Source: a virus | Reading direction: 5' to 3' (one strand) | Length of the DNA: 64,000 nucleotides | IMG/VR virus record: IMGVR_UViG_3300019458_000024 | Span: 62,001-126,000 of that record | In this document: in pieces, positions 22,616-30,084 of the stretch | Numbering within the stretch: the stretch's first letter is position 1 | How the letters are laid out: every line of letters starts with the position of its first letter | The notes under the pieces: generated by a model | Seen by the model: the letters and a program-made list of their open reading frames with translations, nothing else | Told to the model about the DNA's origin: nothing | Databases searched by the model: none | Translations under genes and position numbers: made by a program

Positions 22616-22996
22616 ATGATTAGAAATAAACAAACACAAAGTGTAAAAATGAAAGAAATAACCCACCTTGTAACCTCTACAGAGCGTCGCATGAAAGAAA
22701 AGGAAATAAGCCACCTTTCAGACATGTCAGAACGTTGTCTCAACATCTCTAAGAGGTACTTGAAAACTACATTTACGGGATTTATAGTTGCTGTATTTTC
22801 CTGTGTGGGACTAGGTACAGTAGAGTTGTTGTATGTAAACAATAATATTTCTAATAGGTTGTTTACGTTTTTCTTGCTGCCAATTATGTGTGGTTCAATT
22901 TTCTATGCTATTTCATCTTACGTTTCATCCCGGACTTGGTTTGTGAATTCTGAAAAATATCTCGCAAAAGCAGAGAGATTGAGAACGTTTAGGTAA
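22616..22996 (+). CDS. Two-helix membrane protein
   Basis: 126 residues. A charged helical N-terminal part (about 60 residues) precedes two transmembrane helices (about 58-80 and 88-108). The gene starts directly after element copy 3 and lacks a ribosome-binding site, so leaderless translation is likely. Confidence 0.7.
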   Translation: MIRNKQTQSVKMKEITHLVTSTERRMKEKEISHLSDMSERCLNISKRYLKTTFTGFIVAVFSCVGLGTVELLYVNNNISNRLFTFFLLPIMCGSIFYAISSYVSSRTWFVNSEKYLAKAERLRTFR

Positions 22997-22999
22997 GTT

Positions 23000-23305
23000 A
23001 TGAAGCCTAGTGAAATATTAATTGAAGCTCGACAAGTTCTTGAGAAAAGGGGCTGGTGTAAAGGCCACCATGAAGACAGAGAAGGGCGCGTTTGCGCGCA
23101 AGGTGCTCTAAACAAAGTCTGGACTATAGAAAAGACCCCGGTTCGACAGACTGCCTACGACTATTTATTGAAAGTAGCTGAGGGGGAGTTTTCTTATTCC
23201 ATTACTGCGTATAATGATAGAATGTGTAAAACCATTGATGATGTTTTTGTTTGGTTTGATAACGCTATATCTTTAGCGCAACAACACGAATCTTGTGTAG
23301 AATGA
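23000..23305 (+). CDS. DUF6197-like conserved phage protein
   Basis: 101 residues. ARQVLEKRGWCKGHHEDREG followed by VCAQGALNKVW and a C-terminal TIDDVFVWFDNAISLAQQ match a family of small proteins (DUF6197) frequent in phages. No function known. The stop TGA lies inside element copy 4. Confidence 0.75.
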   Translation: MKPSEILIEARQVLEKRGWCKGHHEDREGRVCAQGALNKVWTIEKTPVRQTAYDYLLKVAEGEFSYSITAYNDRMCKTIDDVFVWFDNAISLAQQHESCVE

Positions 23306-23312
23306 CCTAATA
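23295..23312 (+). promoter_or_regulatory. GTGTAGAATGACCTWATA element, copy 4
   Basis: Overlaps the last codons of the DUF6197-like gene, whose TGA is in the element. ATG of the next gene is four bases downstream, without a Shine-Dalgarno. Confidence 0.75.
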
Positions 23313-23316
23313 GATT

Positions 23317-23559
23317 ATGACTGCTTTCATTTGGCCAGCTTTTCTTTTTGTTGTGATAGGTGGAGTTCTTCTACATCTGTATGTTTGGCCTCGTGGACCT
23401 GAAAATATTCCTGGAGTATCCCCAGGATACAGACACTGGATCTGCACAAGATGTTTTACCAGGGCCACTACAGTGAAGAGTGTGAGTACGGTAGTTTGTA
23501 GTCAAATAGATTGTAGTCAAATAGATTGTAATAGCAAACGTATGCAATTGGAGGAGTAG
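23317..23559 (+). CDS. Membrane-anchored Cys-containing protein
   Basis: 80 residues; N-terminal transmembrane or signal-anchor helix (about 3-24), then a CTRCFTR knuckle and a tandem SQIDC-SQIDC unit arising from a 15-base DNA repeat. Near-leaderless start. Function unknown. Confidence 0.6.
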   Translation: MTAFIWPAFLFVVIGGVLLHLYVWPRGPENIPGVSPGYRHWICTRCFTRATTVKSVSTVVCSQIDCSQIDCNSKRMQLEE

Positions 23560-23560
23560 T

Positions 23561-23920
23561 ATGCCTGTAACCAAGTGTCAGATTCATGATATTGAGTACG
23601 TTACTCGTGAGTTAGCCACTACTACTTATGAAGTGTGCCCTGCTTGTGAACTACTTCCCAGTCAAGTCAAAGATTTGGAAAAGATTGAAGATCAATTTAA
23701 GGTAAATTCTGAAGTTGACAATGAAGTGCCTCCTCTCGATGTTGATAAGGTATATGGCGAGTGGCGTGATGAGATGGACACTCTAGACATGTTGAATAAT
23801 ACTGATATTTCTAAGTTGTGTGTTCAGCAGAACGAGTATCCACCTATTATGGAAGCCGGGAAAATGGTTATGGTTCATTTGGTCTCCGACGGTAAAAGGT
23901 GGCTGCTAGTTCATTTTTGA
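23561..23920 (+). CDS. Hypothetical zinc-knuckle protein
   Basis: 119 residues after GGAGGAG. CQIHDIEYVTREL and CPACELLPSQ provide a C-x-x-H...C-x-x-C site at the N-terminus. The rest is acidic, ending in a short beta part. Adjacent to the SspB-like gene. Confidence 0.7.
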   Translation: MPVTKCQIHDIEYVTRELATTTYEVCPACELLPSQVKDLEKIEDQFKVNSEVDNEVPPLDVDKVYGEWRDEMDTLDMLNNTDISKLCVQQNEYPPIMEAGKMVMVHLVSDGKRWLLVHF

Positions 23921-23937
23921 TGATAGGGGTGATAGTG

Positions 23938-24354
23938 ATGGAAGGAGAAAAGAAAGTGGAATGGAGCAAAAAAGAAGTTATCACGAATTATTTGGATTCA
24001 TACCCAAGTGTTTTAATTCAATTTGATGCTCGTTGTGTGGGTGTGTCTGTGCCTCCTCAAATGTCAAATGATCATAGGTTGGTTTTCCGACTGGGCTATG
24101 GTTTAACTCCTCCAATTCTAGATCTTTTTACTGATAATGGCGGTATTAGCGTCACTTTACATTTTGCTGGCCGTCCTTTCTCCTGCGTGATTCCATGGGG
24201 AGCCGTTTACAGAGTCAGTGCGGAGAATCTTCCAGACTTTTATTTTTGGGAAGATTCTATGCCAACCAAAATTATGGATACGCCCGTACCAGAGCCCGTA
24301 GATTCAGAAGATACTGCTGTTTTAAAAATTCCCCATCTTAAGTTGGTAGACTAA
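23938..24354 (+). CDS. SspB-like ClpXP adaptor
   Basis: 138 residues. The core VLIQFDARCVGVSVPPQM, LVFRLGYG and VTLHFAGRPFSCVIPWGAVY matches the SspB fold, in which the FxCxxPWxA segment forms the substrate-tag groove. SspB delivers ssrA-tagged proteins to ClpXP. An acidic linker and a short hydrophobic tail (LKIPHLKLVD) follow; in bacterial SspB a comparable C-terminal peptide docks on the ClpX zinc domain. The phage copy could redirect host ClpXP to host proteins or protect tagged phage proteins. The family call is by motif; tail function is inference. Confidence 0.75.
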   Translation: MEGEKKVEWSKKEVITNYLDSYPSVLIQFDARCVGVSVPPQMSNDHRLVFRLGYGLTPPILDLFTDNGGISVTLHFAGRPFSCVIPWGAVYRVSAENLPDFYFWEDSMPTKIMDTPVPEPVDSEDTAVLKIPHLKLVD

Positions 24355-24695
24355 TGAATAGAAATAAATACGACTGGTGGGAGTCTGTTAAGGTTGTAGC
24401 TAAAAACTCTCCACAACCGGAATCTAAAGATTGTAATACTTTTCGTGGAATTGATCTTTCGGAAGATACTAGGAGACTGTGTTCCATTGATGTAACTGTC
24501 CCCGTCAATGCTAAAAAAGTTACTATGACATTCCCTTCAGAGGTAGCTATAAGCAGTAGGGAAATGTTTGAACTTAGGAGAGTGGCTGAAGTAGTTGTAC
24601 ATACTATGCCGGACGGTAGCGACTGGGTGGTTAAAGACAGAAATGGAGCAGTGCCAAGACTAATCAAACTGGGGGAAGAAAAGCCTAATAAGTGA
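24354..24695 (+). CDS. Hypothetical protein
   Basis: 113 residues, start in a TAATG overlap with the SspB-like gene, so the two are probably co-translated. Beta-rich with alternating charged residues (VNAKKVTMTFPSEVAISS). No family recognised; a partner role with the adaptor is possible. Confidence 0.65.
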   Translation: MNRNKYDWWESVKVVAKNSPQPESKDCNTFRGIDLSEDTRRLCSIDVTVPVNAKKVTMTFPSEVAISSREMFELRRVAEVVVHTMPDGSDWVVKDRNGAVPRLIKLGEEKPNK

Positions 24696-24698
24696 TAA

Positions 24699-24983
24699 AT
24701 GCCATATAGGATGCCTGGACACAGTTATCTATGTTCGTGGTGCATGAGGCCAATAAAGGAAACAGATAATGGTTGGCAAATGTACACACGAGAAGACAAT
24801 CCATTTGGTGTAAGAATGCACCATCTATGCGGTGATGTGGTTTATGTTCGTTATTGGTTATTGTTTCTTAATACTTTGCAAGTGCAGGCGCCTTGGTATA
24901 TAAGAGTATGGCTCTCTAAAAGATGGAAAGATGAAAAAGAACGGTATAGAAAGCTTCATGCCAAATGGATAAAAAGTCTGTAG
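24699..24983 (+). CDS. Zinc-binding hypothetical protein
   Basis: 94 residues. CSWCMRPIKETDNGWQMY and HHLCGDV form a C-x-x-C...H-x-x-C site at the N-terminus. The C-terminal half is basic and helical (WYIRVWLSKRWKDEKERYRK). Confidence 0.65.
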   Translation: MPYRMPGHSYLCSWCMRPIKETDNGWQMYTREDNPFGVRMHHLCGDVVYVRYWLLFLNTLQVQAPWYIRVWLSKRWKDEKERYRKLHAKWIKSL

Positions 24984-25162
24984 AAAGACCTCATATGGTG
25001 GACAAGAGAGCAAGAATCCAAAAATTGGAGAAAGATATTAGTTTGATGAAAGATTATCTACAGTTGCGTTTGCAAATGAATGATTGGCATGGAGTTCGAG
25101 ACGCAGCTGCTGATATAGAACAATTAGTATCTGAAATTAAAGAACTTACTTATACTGACTAG
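24965..25162 (+). CDS. Coiled-coil small protein
   Basis: 65 residues overlapping the previous gene by 19 bases. Heptad-like helical pattern (RIQKLEKDISLMKDYLQLRL). Unrecognised. Confidence 0.6.
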   Translation: MDKKSVERPHMVDKRARIQKLEKDISLMKDYLQLRLQMNDWHGVRDAAADIEQLVSEIKELTYTD

Positions 25163-25176
25163 CGAAAGTGCACTAT

Positions 25177-25386
25177 ATGAAAAGACATAAACATCCACTT
25201 CATCAATGGTTAAGCGTTGTATACCGCTGTGGCAAGGAAATGCCAACAGAGGTAGCTTGTAGTAGGATCTATAATCATCCTGGGGAATGTGTGGCCATGA
25301 TGTGTGATGCCTACCACGCAGACACAGGACGAGAGTGGAAAGAAGATTACACAACATTACCTGAACCTAAAAAAGAAGAACTATAG
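25177..25386 (+). CDS. Small hypothetical protein
   Basis: 69 residues from ATG 25177; a GTG three codons upstream is possible. Cys/His content (YRCGKEMPTEVACSR, NHPGECVAM) suggests a metal site. The C-H-x-P-G-x-C pattern recalls small phage/actinobacterial proteins with CGRPxxHxGxC. Function unknown. Confidence 0.6.
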   Translation: MKRHKHPLHQWLSVVYRCGKEMPTEVACSRIYNHPGECVAMMCDAYHADTGREWKEDYTTLPEPKKEEL

Positions 25387-25399
25387 AAAGGAAAAGAAA

Positions 25400-25672
25400 A
25401 TGGCAAGACAAAAGAAAGACCCGTTCGCAGACCTTGATGAGAATTTCAAGGAAGACATTCTCGCTATGAATGAAGAGGAAATTCGTGATCGAATTGCCAC
25501 TACTGCGCTTGCTCAAGCTGACCTCATGGCCGCTAAGAGCGAGGACCAAGCACTAAAAGAGAAGCAAGAAGAGTATAAAGAAGCGGGTGCTGTTTATCGA
25601 GAGGGCACTAAGATGAACAAACTGCGTATCAGTTACGCTCGTCAAGTTCTTGAGGATCGTGGGAAGATTTAA
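25400..25672 (+). CDS. Conserved coiled-coil phage protein
   Basis: 90 residues with AAGGAAAAG upstream. A long helix with KEKQEEYKEAGAVYREGTKM followed by a basic end is typical of a small family seen in many phage genomes. Probably dimeric coiled coil; unknown function. Confidence 0.75.
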   Translation: MARQKKDPFADLDENFKEDILAMNEEEIRDRIATTALAQADLMAAKSEDQALKEKQEEYKEAGAVYREGTKMNKLRISYARQVLEDRGKI

Positions 25673-25870
25673 ATGACGCCGGAAGAACTTGATGCTTTTG
25701 AGAAATGGCTAACTGACGATGACCAAATAAAGTTTGATTTGGTTATGGATGGTGAGATTGAGCAAGTCTTACGACTAATACGTGCTCTGCGCGAAGCGTG
25801 GTCTGATAGAGATTACTGGATGCGTGAATACAACAATCTGAAAAATGGCACATTCGATTCAATTCCCTGA
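25673..25870 (+). CDS. Small acidic helical protein
   Basis: 65 residues; ATG directly follows the upstream stop. Helical and acidic (TPEELDAFEKWLTDDDQIKF). Unrecognised. Confidence 0.65.
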   Translation: MTPEELDAFEKWLTDDDQIKFDLVMDGEIEQVLRLIRALREAWSDRDYWMREYNNLKNGTFDSIP

Positions 25871-25885
25871 ACGAAAAGAGTAATT

Positions 25886-26146
25886 ATGAGAATGAGATCA
25901 GATGAAGAAGTAAATGTGATGCGGTCCGAGGTTTGTGACCTATATGATAAGTGGATGTTGGACCTCATGGACTTCGCTAGAGCTAAGAACTCTGCTGGCA
26001 TTAAAGAAGATCCCTATCTTTACGCTATTAATATCTACGCATCAGCAGCACAGTTTTTGGTTGACCGTGTCCAGGACCTTATGAAAAAGATGGGCGGCAT
26101 GACTGTAGAATACGCTTCCTCTAAAAAAGAAGTTGATAATTCGTGA
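25886..26146 (+). CDS. Helical hypothetical protein
   Basis: 86 residues, mainly helical, with a conserved-looking segment AINIYASAAQFLVDRVQDLM. Its stop overlaps a GTG start of the next gene. Confidence 0.65.
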   Translation: MRMRSDEEVNVMRSEVCDLYDKWMLDLMDFARAKNSAGIKEDPYLYAINIYASAAQFLVDRVQDLMKKMGGMTVEYASSKKEVDNS

Positions 26147-26316
26147 TTTTTACTGAACCTGACCACGAAGTCTGTCATAAGTGTAATAGGGAAACTACGT
26201 GGATTCCTGTTAAGGGAGGAAGGTATTTAAAATGCTCTGGTTGTGGAGACAGGTTTCTTTGTAGAAAGAATTGTGAGCATTTAGATTGTAAAGACGCTAG
26301 GGAAGGAGAATATTAA
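26143..26316 (+). CDS. Zinc-ribbon microprotein
   Basis: 57 residues from GTG 26143 (GTGA overlap). CHKCNRETTW, CSGCGDRFLC and a CEHLDC end give a ribbon plus an extra Cys pair. Directly precedes the IMPDH/GMPR-like gene. Confidence 0.6.
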   Translation: MIFTEPDHEVCHKCNRETTWIPVKGGRYLKCSGCGDRFLCRKNCEHLDCKDAREGEY

Positions 26317-26322
26317 AATAAA

Positions 26323-27342
26323 ATGAAAAATAAATTCTTTTCTACTGAAACTGCGCTTACTTACGATGATGTTCTTCTGGTTCCTGCGTATAATGGAATC
26401 TCGTCCAGAACTCAGGTTGACCTAAGTGTAGACATAGCTGGTAATGTTTTAACTTTGCCTTTTATGAGTGCCTCCATGGATACAGTGACCACTGGTCCTA
26501 TGGCTAAGGTATTAAATACATTAGGTTGTATGGGGATCGTCCACAGATTCCAACCGCTTAAAGATCGAATAGAACAAGCTGACGTATCTCCTGCAAGTAA
26601 TTTATCAAATGTAGGTATTGCAGTAGGATTGAATGATGATTTGGACGTATTGTCGGAAGTGGACACTAATGTACTTTTGTCACTTGACGTGGCACATGCC
26701 GATTCAACTCATGTGTATGATTATTTTAGTAAATTAAGGAAAAGATGTCCTAACCATGTGCTTATGGCTGGAAGTATTGTTACAGCCAAAGCTGCAAAAA
26801 ACTTTGATGCATTAGGAGCTGATGTAGTGCGATGTGGTATTGGTGGGGGCTCGGCTTGTACTACTCGTGAAGTTACTGGCTTTGGATTTCCTAATGTCAC
26901 TGCTGTTATGAACATTAGAGAGGCTGTAAATCTGCCTATCATAGCCGATGGTGGAATTAGGAAAAGTGATGATATAGCCAAGGCCATCGCTGCCGGCGCT
27001 TCGTGTGTGATGATGGGATCCCTTTTGGCAGGAACGGATGAAGCTCCTGGAGAGATTATCTCCACAAAAGAAGGTCGCAAGAAGGTCTATCAGGGTATGG
27101 CCTCTAACCAGGCTCAGATTGATTGGAGAGGTGGTTTGAAGGAAGGTACTGTGGCTGAGGGCATAAGTGGGTATGTCAATTACAAAGGTTCTGTAAAAGG
27201 CATCATAGATCAGTTAGCAGCAGGTCTCCGATCTTCCCTTACGTACGCAGGTGCTGAGAATTTAAAGGAGTTTTACGAATTAACACAGTTTATTAAAGTT
27301 ACTCCTATGTGTCTTACCTCGGAGTCAAAAACTCGTCTATAA
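26323..27342 (+). CDS. IMP dehydrogenase / GMP reductase family enzyme
   Basis: 339 residues. Opens with TYDDVLLVPAYNGISSRTQV and has the catalytic loop GGGSACTTREVTGFGFP with C179, the IADGGIRKSDDI phosphate site and GASCVMMGSLLAGTDEAPGE. CBS domains, normally inserted in bacterial IMPDH, are absent and the length is closer to GMP reductase; the YQGMASNQAQ flap does not settle which. IMPDH makes XMP from IMP toward GTP; GMP reductase makes IMP from GMP. Either would adjust the guanine pool in infected cells. It ends just before element copy 5. Confidence 0.85.
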   Translation: MKNKFFSTETALTYDDVLLVPAYNGISSRTQVDLSVDIAGNVLTLPFMSASMDTVTTGPMAKVLNTLGCMGIVHRFQPLKDRIEQADVSPASNLSNVGIAVGLNDDLDVLSEVDTNVLLSLDVAHADSTHVYDYFSKLRKRCPNHVLMAGSIVTAKAAKNFDALGADVVRCGIGGGSACTTREVTGFGFPNVTAVMNIREAVNLPIIADGGIRKSDDIAKAIAAGASCVMMGSLLAGTDEAPGEIISTKEGRKKVYQGMASNQAQIDWRGGLKEGTVAEGISGYVNYKGSVKGIIDQLAAGLRSSLTYAGAENLKEFYELTQFIKVTPMCLTSESKTRL

Positions 27343-27346
27343 AACA

Positions 27347-27364
27347 GTGTAGAATGACCTTATA
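27347..27364 (+). promoter_or_regulatory. GTGTAGAATGACCTWATA element, copy 5
   Basis: TTATA variant. Starts four bases after the stop of the IMPDH-like gene; ATG of the next gene is two bases past its end. Confidence 0.75.
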
Positions 27365-27366
27365 GT

Positions 27367-27543
27367 ATGGATGACAATTCTTATAAGGCCGGATTTGAAG
27401 ACGCTGTACTAATTGTTAAAACTGCGCTATTAGCTCATAAAGAGCCCCCTATTCCTGGTGAGTCTGTATGGTTGGACACGGATTACACAGCTGCCTGGAA
27501 TGAGCTTTACTCAAAGGTTATGGAAGAGATTGATGGACTCTAA
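27367..27543 (+). CDS. Small hypothetical protein
   Basis: 58 residues, MDDNSYKAGFEDAVLIVKTA at the start, ending KVMEEIDGL. Near-leaderless after element copy 5. The YKAGFEDA opening is similar to the YQKGFKNG repeat in the gene at 12565. Overlaps the next gene by 11 bases. Confidence 0.65.
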   Translation: MDDNSYKAGFEDAVLIVKTALLAHKEPPIPGESVWLDTDYTAAWNELYSKVMEEIDGL

Positions 27544-27754
27544 AATAAACAGTCAAATTGTTGAAATTTCAGAGGATTTTGATGTAACCTTTAATGCGTT
27601 TCTTGAGGGCGTGTACGCACTACTGCGAAAAGATGGCATTTCCGATACGGCGATAACTTTAGCCATTCTACAATCATTGACTAATATTATTGTGAGTATG
27701 GCTATGCAGTGTATTACCAAAGATGAGTTCATCGCTATATTGAGTGAATCTTAG
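27533..27754 (+). CDS. Small helical protein, possible paralogue group
   Basis: 73 residues. FNAFLEGVYALLRKDGISDT and AITLAILQSLTNIIVSMAMQ form hydrophobic helices, then a KDEFIAIL end. The arrangement resembles genes at 28084 and 33035 and, less clearly, 27783. Confidence 0.65.
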   Translation: MDSKINSQIVEISEDFDVTFNAFLEGVYALLRKDGISDTAITLAILQSLTNIIVSMAMQCITKDEFIAILSES

Positions 27755-27782
27755 AGCACCAGGATTGGAAAGATTAATTGAT

Positions 27783-28082
27783 ATGTTTAAAAAAATAAAA
27801 TTGGAAAATATTAATAAATCCCGCGAGCTTGTAGAACATGATGGAATGTCAATAACTTTAGCGATTTCCAATTTTGTCTCCGCTGCGCAATTGAGCGGAC
27901 ATAATATGGACACTATTCTCATGTCTTTGTATTCTGTCCTTTTTCCAATAGCTATGGATGCGGGTTACGGATGTGGACTCACAAAAGATTTCCTCCTTAG
28001 AAAAACAGGTGATTACTACAAACCTGGTCCGTTAACTTGTGATTTATCACAAACAACAATTGATAAGAAAGTAGCCAATTAA
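27783..28082 (+). CDS. Small helical protein, possible paralogue group
   Basis: 99 residues from ATG 27783; a GTG at 27744 would add 13. Contains HDGMSITLAISNFVSAAQLS and a TKDFLL motif comparable to the KDEF/KEIF ends of its neighbours. Unrecognised function. Confidence 0.55.
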   Translation: MFKKIKLENINKSRELVEHDGMSITLAISNFVSAAQLSGHNMDTILMSLYSVLFPIAMDAGYGCGLTKDFLLRKTGDYYKPGPLTCDLSQTTIDKKVAN

Positions 28083-28083
28083 A

Positions 28084-28389
28084 ATGTCTGAAGAACTAAA
28101 ACCTGATATTAAATATTACGAAAAGACGCCTGAAACGTCAGAGCTTCACAGTCAACTAGAATTGCAACTCAGTAATGTTATTAACAGTTTTTACGCAGAA
28201 GCTGTATTAAAGAAGCATGATCCCAATATGGTTGGGGCAATTGTTGAATCTGTCATTAGTCAAGCTTCGGCACTGATTGCAGTCAAGCGAAACATTCCAA
28301 AGGAAATTTTCGTGGTCCAATCTGGGATTGACTACGATGCGATGGTCCAGACTAGTCAAGAGTATGAAAACAAAGACAGGTTGGACTAG
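28084..28389 (+). CDS. Small helical protein, possible paralogue group
   Basis: 101 residues. LELQLSNVINSFYAEAVLKK and VESVISQASALIAVKRNIPK-EIF repeat the helix-helix-KxxF layout of neighbouring genes. Acidic C-terminus. Confidence 0.65.
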   Translation: MSEELKPDIKYYEKTPETSELHSQLELQLSNVINSFYAEAVLKKHDPNMVGAIVESVISQASALIAVKRNIPKEIFVVQSGIDYDAMVQTSQEYENKDRLD

Positions 28390-28390
28390 T

Positions 28391-28696
28391 ATGAATCAAT
28401 ATGAATCATACCTTTGTGGGTCTCCTGACACTGGATATCATTACGTAAACTACGTATGGAATACGTCAAATACGTCGTATCTAGAAAAGATGGATAAATG
28501 CAGTTCAAAATATTGGACCCTTACGGAGTGTATTATTGATGCGCTTAAAGGATTCAGCCAGTTGGGTGCAAAGGCAGAAGATAAGGTATTTGTTTATGAG
28601 CCGACTGGAGTAGGTGTAGGTTGTTTTCCATTGGTAGACGACCTTAGAATTGTAGACGTGCGCTGGAAACCTCTAAAACAGTGTAGAATGACCTAA
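28391..28696 (+). CDS. Hypothetical protein
   Basis: 101 residues from the ATG two bases after the preceding stop. Tyr/Asn-rich N-terminus and a beta-rich C-terminal half (DKVFVYEPTGVGVGCFPLVD). The last codons and stop lie inside element copy 6. Confidence 0.65.
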   Translation: MNQYESYLCGSPDTGYHYVNYVWNTSNTSYLEKMDKCSSKYWTLTECIIDALKGFSQLGAKAEDKVFVYEPTGVGVGCFPLVDDLRIVDVRWKPLKQCRMT

Positions 28697-28698
28697 CT
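28681..28698 (+). promoter_or_regulatory. GTGTAGAATGACCTWATA element, copy 6
   Basis: Diverges at the last positions (CCTAACT). It contains the TGA of the upstream gene; the next ATG is at 28700, one base after the element. Confidence 0.7.
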
Positions 28699-28699
28699 T

Positions 28700-29260
28700 A
28701 TGAAACAAAGATGGTTATTGAAAAAGACTTATGCATTGCCTATCCGAGGTTTTTGGTGTAATGAAGGTGACTACACATGGGAAGACTGGCATGAGGAAAA
28801 CAAGAAGAAGTATCCCGTCAGGTATTTTCTTCAAGAAGATTTGACAATGTGGTTTAGAGTAAAGATCCGTAACAGAGTTAGCAACGCATGGTACTGGCTT
28901 CGCACCCACTTGTGGAATCGTTATCACATCATAAACATTAGTAACAAGGCCAATAAATACAACTGGGGCTGGATTGAATGTGACCAAGCAATACTCTATG
29001 CTTGCTTTAAAATTCTCAGTAACTTTGTTGAAAAAGAGATGAAATACAACTGCTATTATGTCCCTGCCACAGAACACTGTCCTGAATGGGATCAGAGGGA
29101 GACTGAGAAAGAGATTCGTGCACTATACCAGTGGTGGACAGAGGAGCGCCCTAAAGAACTTGAAACAGAACGGTATTACGGAGCGGGCGAAGCTGGTGAT
29201 GCTAAGGACAATGAAATGCTAGAAAGGCTGCTCAAAATTCGTAAAAATTTGTGGAGCTAG
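28700..29260 (+). CDS. Trp-rich conserved phage protein
   Basis: 186 residues, near-leaderless. INISNKANKYNWGWIECDQA and ILYACFKILSNFVEKE form the conserved centre; the Y-x-W-G-W-x-x-x-D-x-x-x-L-x-A-x-F pattern recurs in phage proteins of similar size. It is followed by an acidic helical region and ends KIRKNLWS. Function unknown. Confidence 0.7.
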   Translation: MKQRWLLKKTYALPIRGFWCNEGDYTWEDWHEENKKKYPVRYFLQEDLTMWFRVKIRNRVSNAWYWLRTHLWNRYHIINISNKANKYNWGWIECDQAILYACFKILSNFVEKEMKYNCYYVPATEHCPEWDQRETEKEIRALYQWWTEERPKELETERYYGAGEAGDAKDNEMLERLLKIRKNLWS

Positions 29261-29261
29261 T

Positions 29262-29603
29262 GTGGAGTACCTTAAAAAGACATTTACCGTAAGTTTAGGG
29301 AGTAAAAAATACAGTAGCAATTGGGCTAGAGCGTTCGGTCTGTGCCCTGTTTGTGAAAAAAAAGAAGACAAGTGCGTTTGTCCTGAAGAGGATCTTTTGA
29401 CAGATGAAGATTTGAATATGATTGAAGAGGCGCAAAGACTTGTACTTGATTTTTTTAAGGGTGATGTTGATAAGGCCACTTTATGGTTTAAGATTGAGAA
29501 TCCTATGTTAGGCAACGTATCACCATCCGACATGATCAAATGTGGGAGAATTAAAAAGCTTTTGAGATTTATCAAAACATCTGTTGATGGAGAAGGACCA
29601 TGA
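29262..29603 (+). CDS. DUF2384 (MbcA/ParS)-like domain protein with Cys knuckle
   Basis: 113 residues from GTG 29262. N-terminal CPVCEKKEDKCVCPEED forms a metal-knuckle; residues about 65-107 (KGDVDKATLWFKIENPMLGN and PSDMIKCGRIKKLLRFI) match the MbcA/ParS antitoxin toxin-binding domain, which normally pairs with RES toxins. No toxin gene lies next to it. It could act as a phage anti-toxin, or as an unrelated adaptor with the same fold. Confidence 0.6.
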   Translation: MEYLKKTFTVSLGSKKYSSNWARAFGLCPVCEKKEDKCVCPEEDLLTDEDLNMIEEAQRLVLDFFKGDVDKATLWFKIENPMLGNVSPSDMIKCGRIKKLLRFIKTSVDGEGP

Positions 29604-29809
29604 TCAACCGTAAAATATTGGTGCCCGTACCTGGTAAAACAGGTCCGTGGATGGAAGTAAGAAAACAGCATATTTGGATTTATGGTCCAGATCTTGAAAA
29701 TGGCGATATGCCTATTTGGGCCACGCTTACCAATGATGAAGCTATTCATTTGCGTGATTTGCTTTGCGAGGTATTTGGTCGCCCCCCCTCTGCCTATTGT
29801 TCCTGCTAG
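29600..29809 (+). CDS. Small hypothetical protein
   Basis: 69 residues, ATGA overlap with the upstream stop. Beta-rich start (ILVPVPGKTGPWMEVRKQHI) and a helix with EAIHLRDLLCEVFG. Unrecognised. Confidence 0.65.
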   Translation: MINRKILVPVPGKTGPWMEVRKQHIWIYGPDLENGDMPIWATLTNDEAIHLRDLLCEVFGRPPSAYCSC

Positions 29810-29869
29810 AAAACCGCATATTAGACATGGACACGATTGTTGTTGTTCTATTTGTATTACGGGGGATGT

Positions 29870-30082
29870 ATGAAATATACAATTGAAACTGATTACTGTG
29901 GAATTTTTGAAGCTAAATGTGATAAGTACCCAGACGTGGCTGGAGTTGGATCAAATCCCATGGCTGCATTACAAAGGTTAGTGGGAAAACTTTTAGATAA
30001 ATTGGAAGAAAACGAATTGGAAGACGACGAAATGCTTGATTCTCTTCATGAAGAAGATTGTCTTTGTAAGGAGTGTCGCTAA
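29870..30082 (+). CDS. HicB-like small protein
   Basis: 70 residues. CGIFEAKCDKYPDVAGVGSN and PMAALQRLVGKL resemble the partial RNase H-like fold of HicB antitoxins (strand-strand-helix with a G-x-G-x-x-P-x-x-A-L turn). There is no DNA-binding domain and no HicA toxin beside it. The C-terminus is acidic and ends CLCKECR. Confidence 0.5.
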   Translation: MKYTIETDYCGIFEAKCDKYPDVAGVGSNPMAALQRLVGKLLDKLEENELEDDEMLDSLHEEDCLCKECR

Positions 30083-30084
30083 TT

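Noticed and set aside
27458-27532. N-terminal extension of the gene at 27533
   Set aside because: The extension overlaps the well-supported gene at 27367 in another frame; the internal ATG is preferred.
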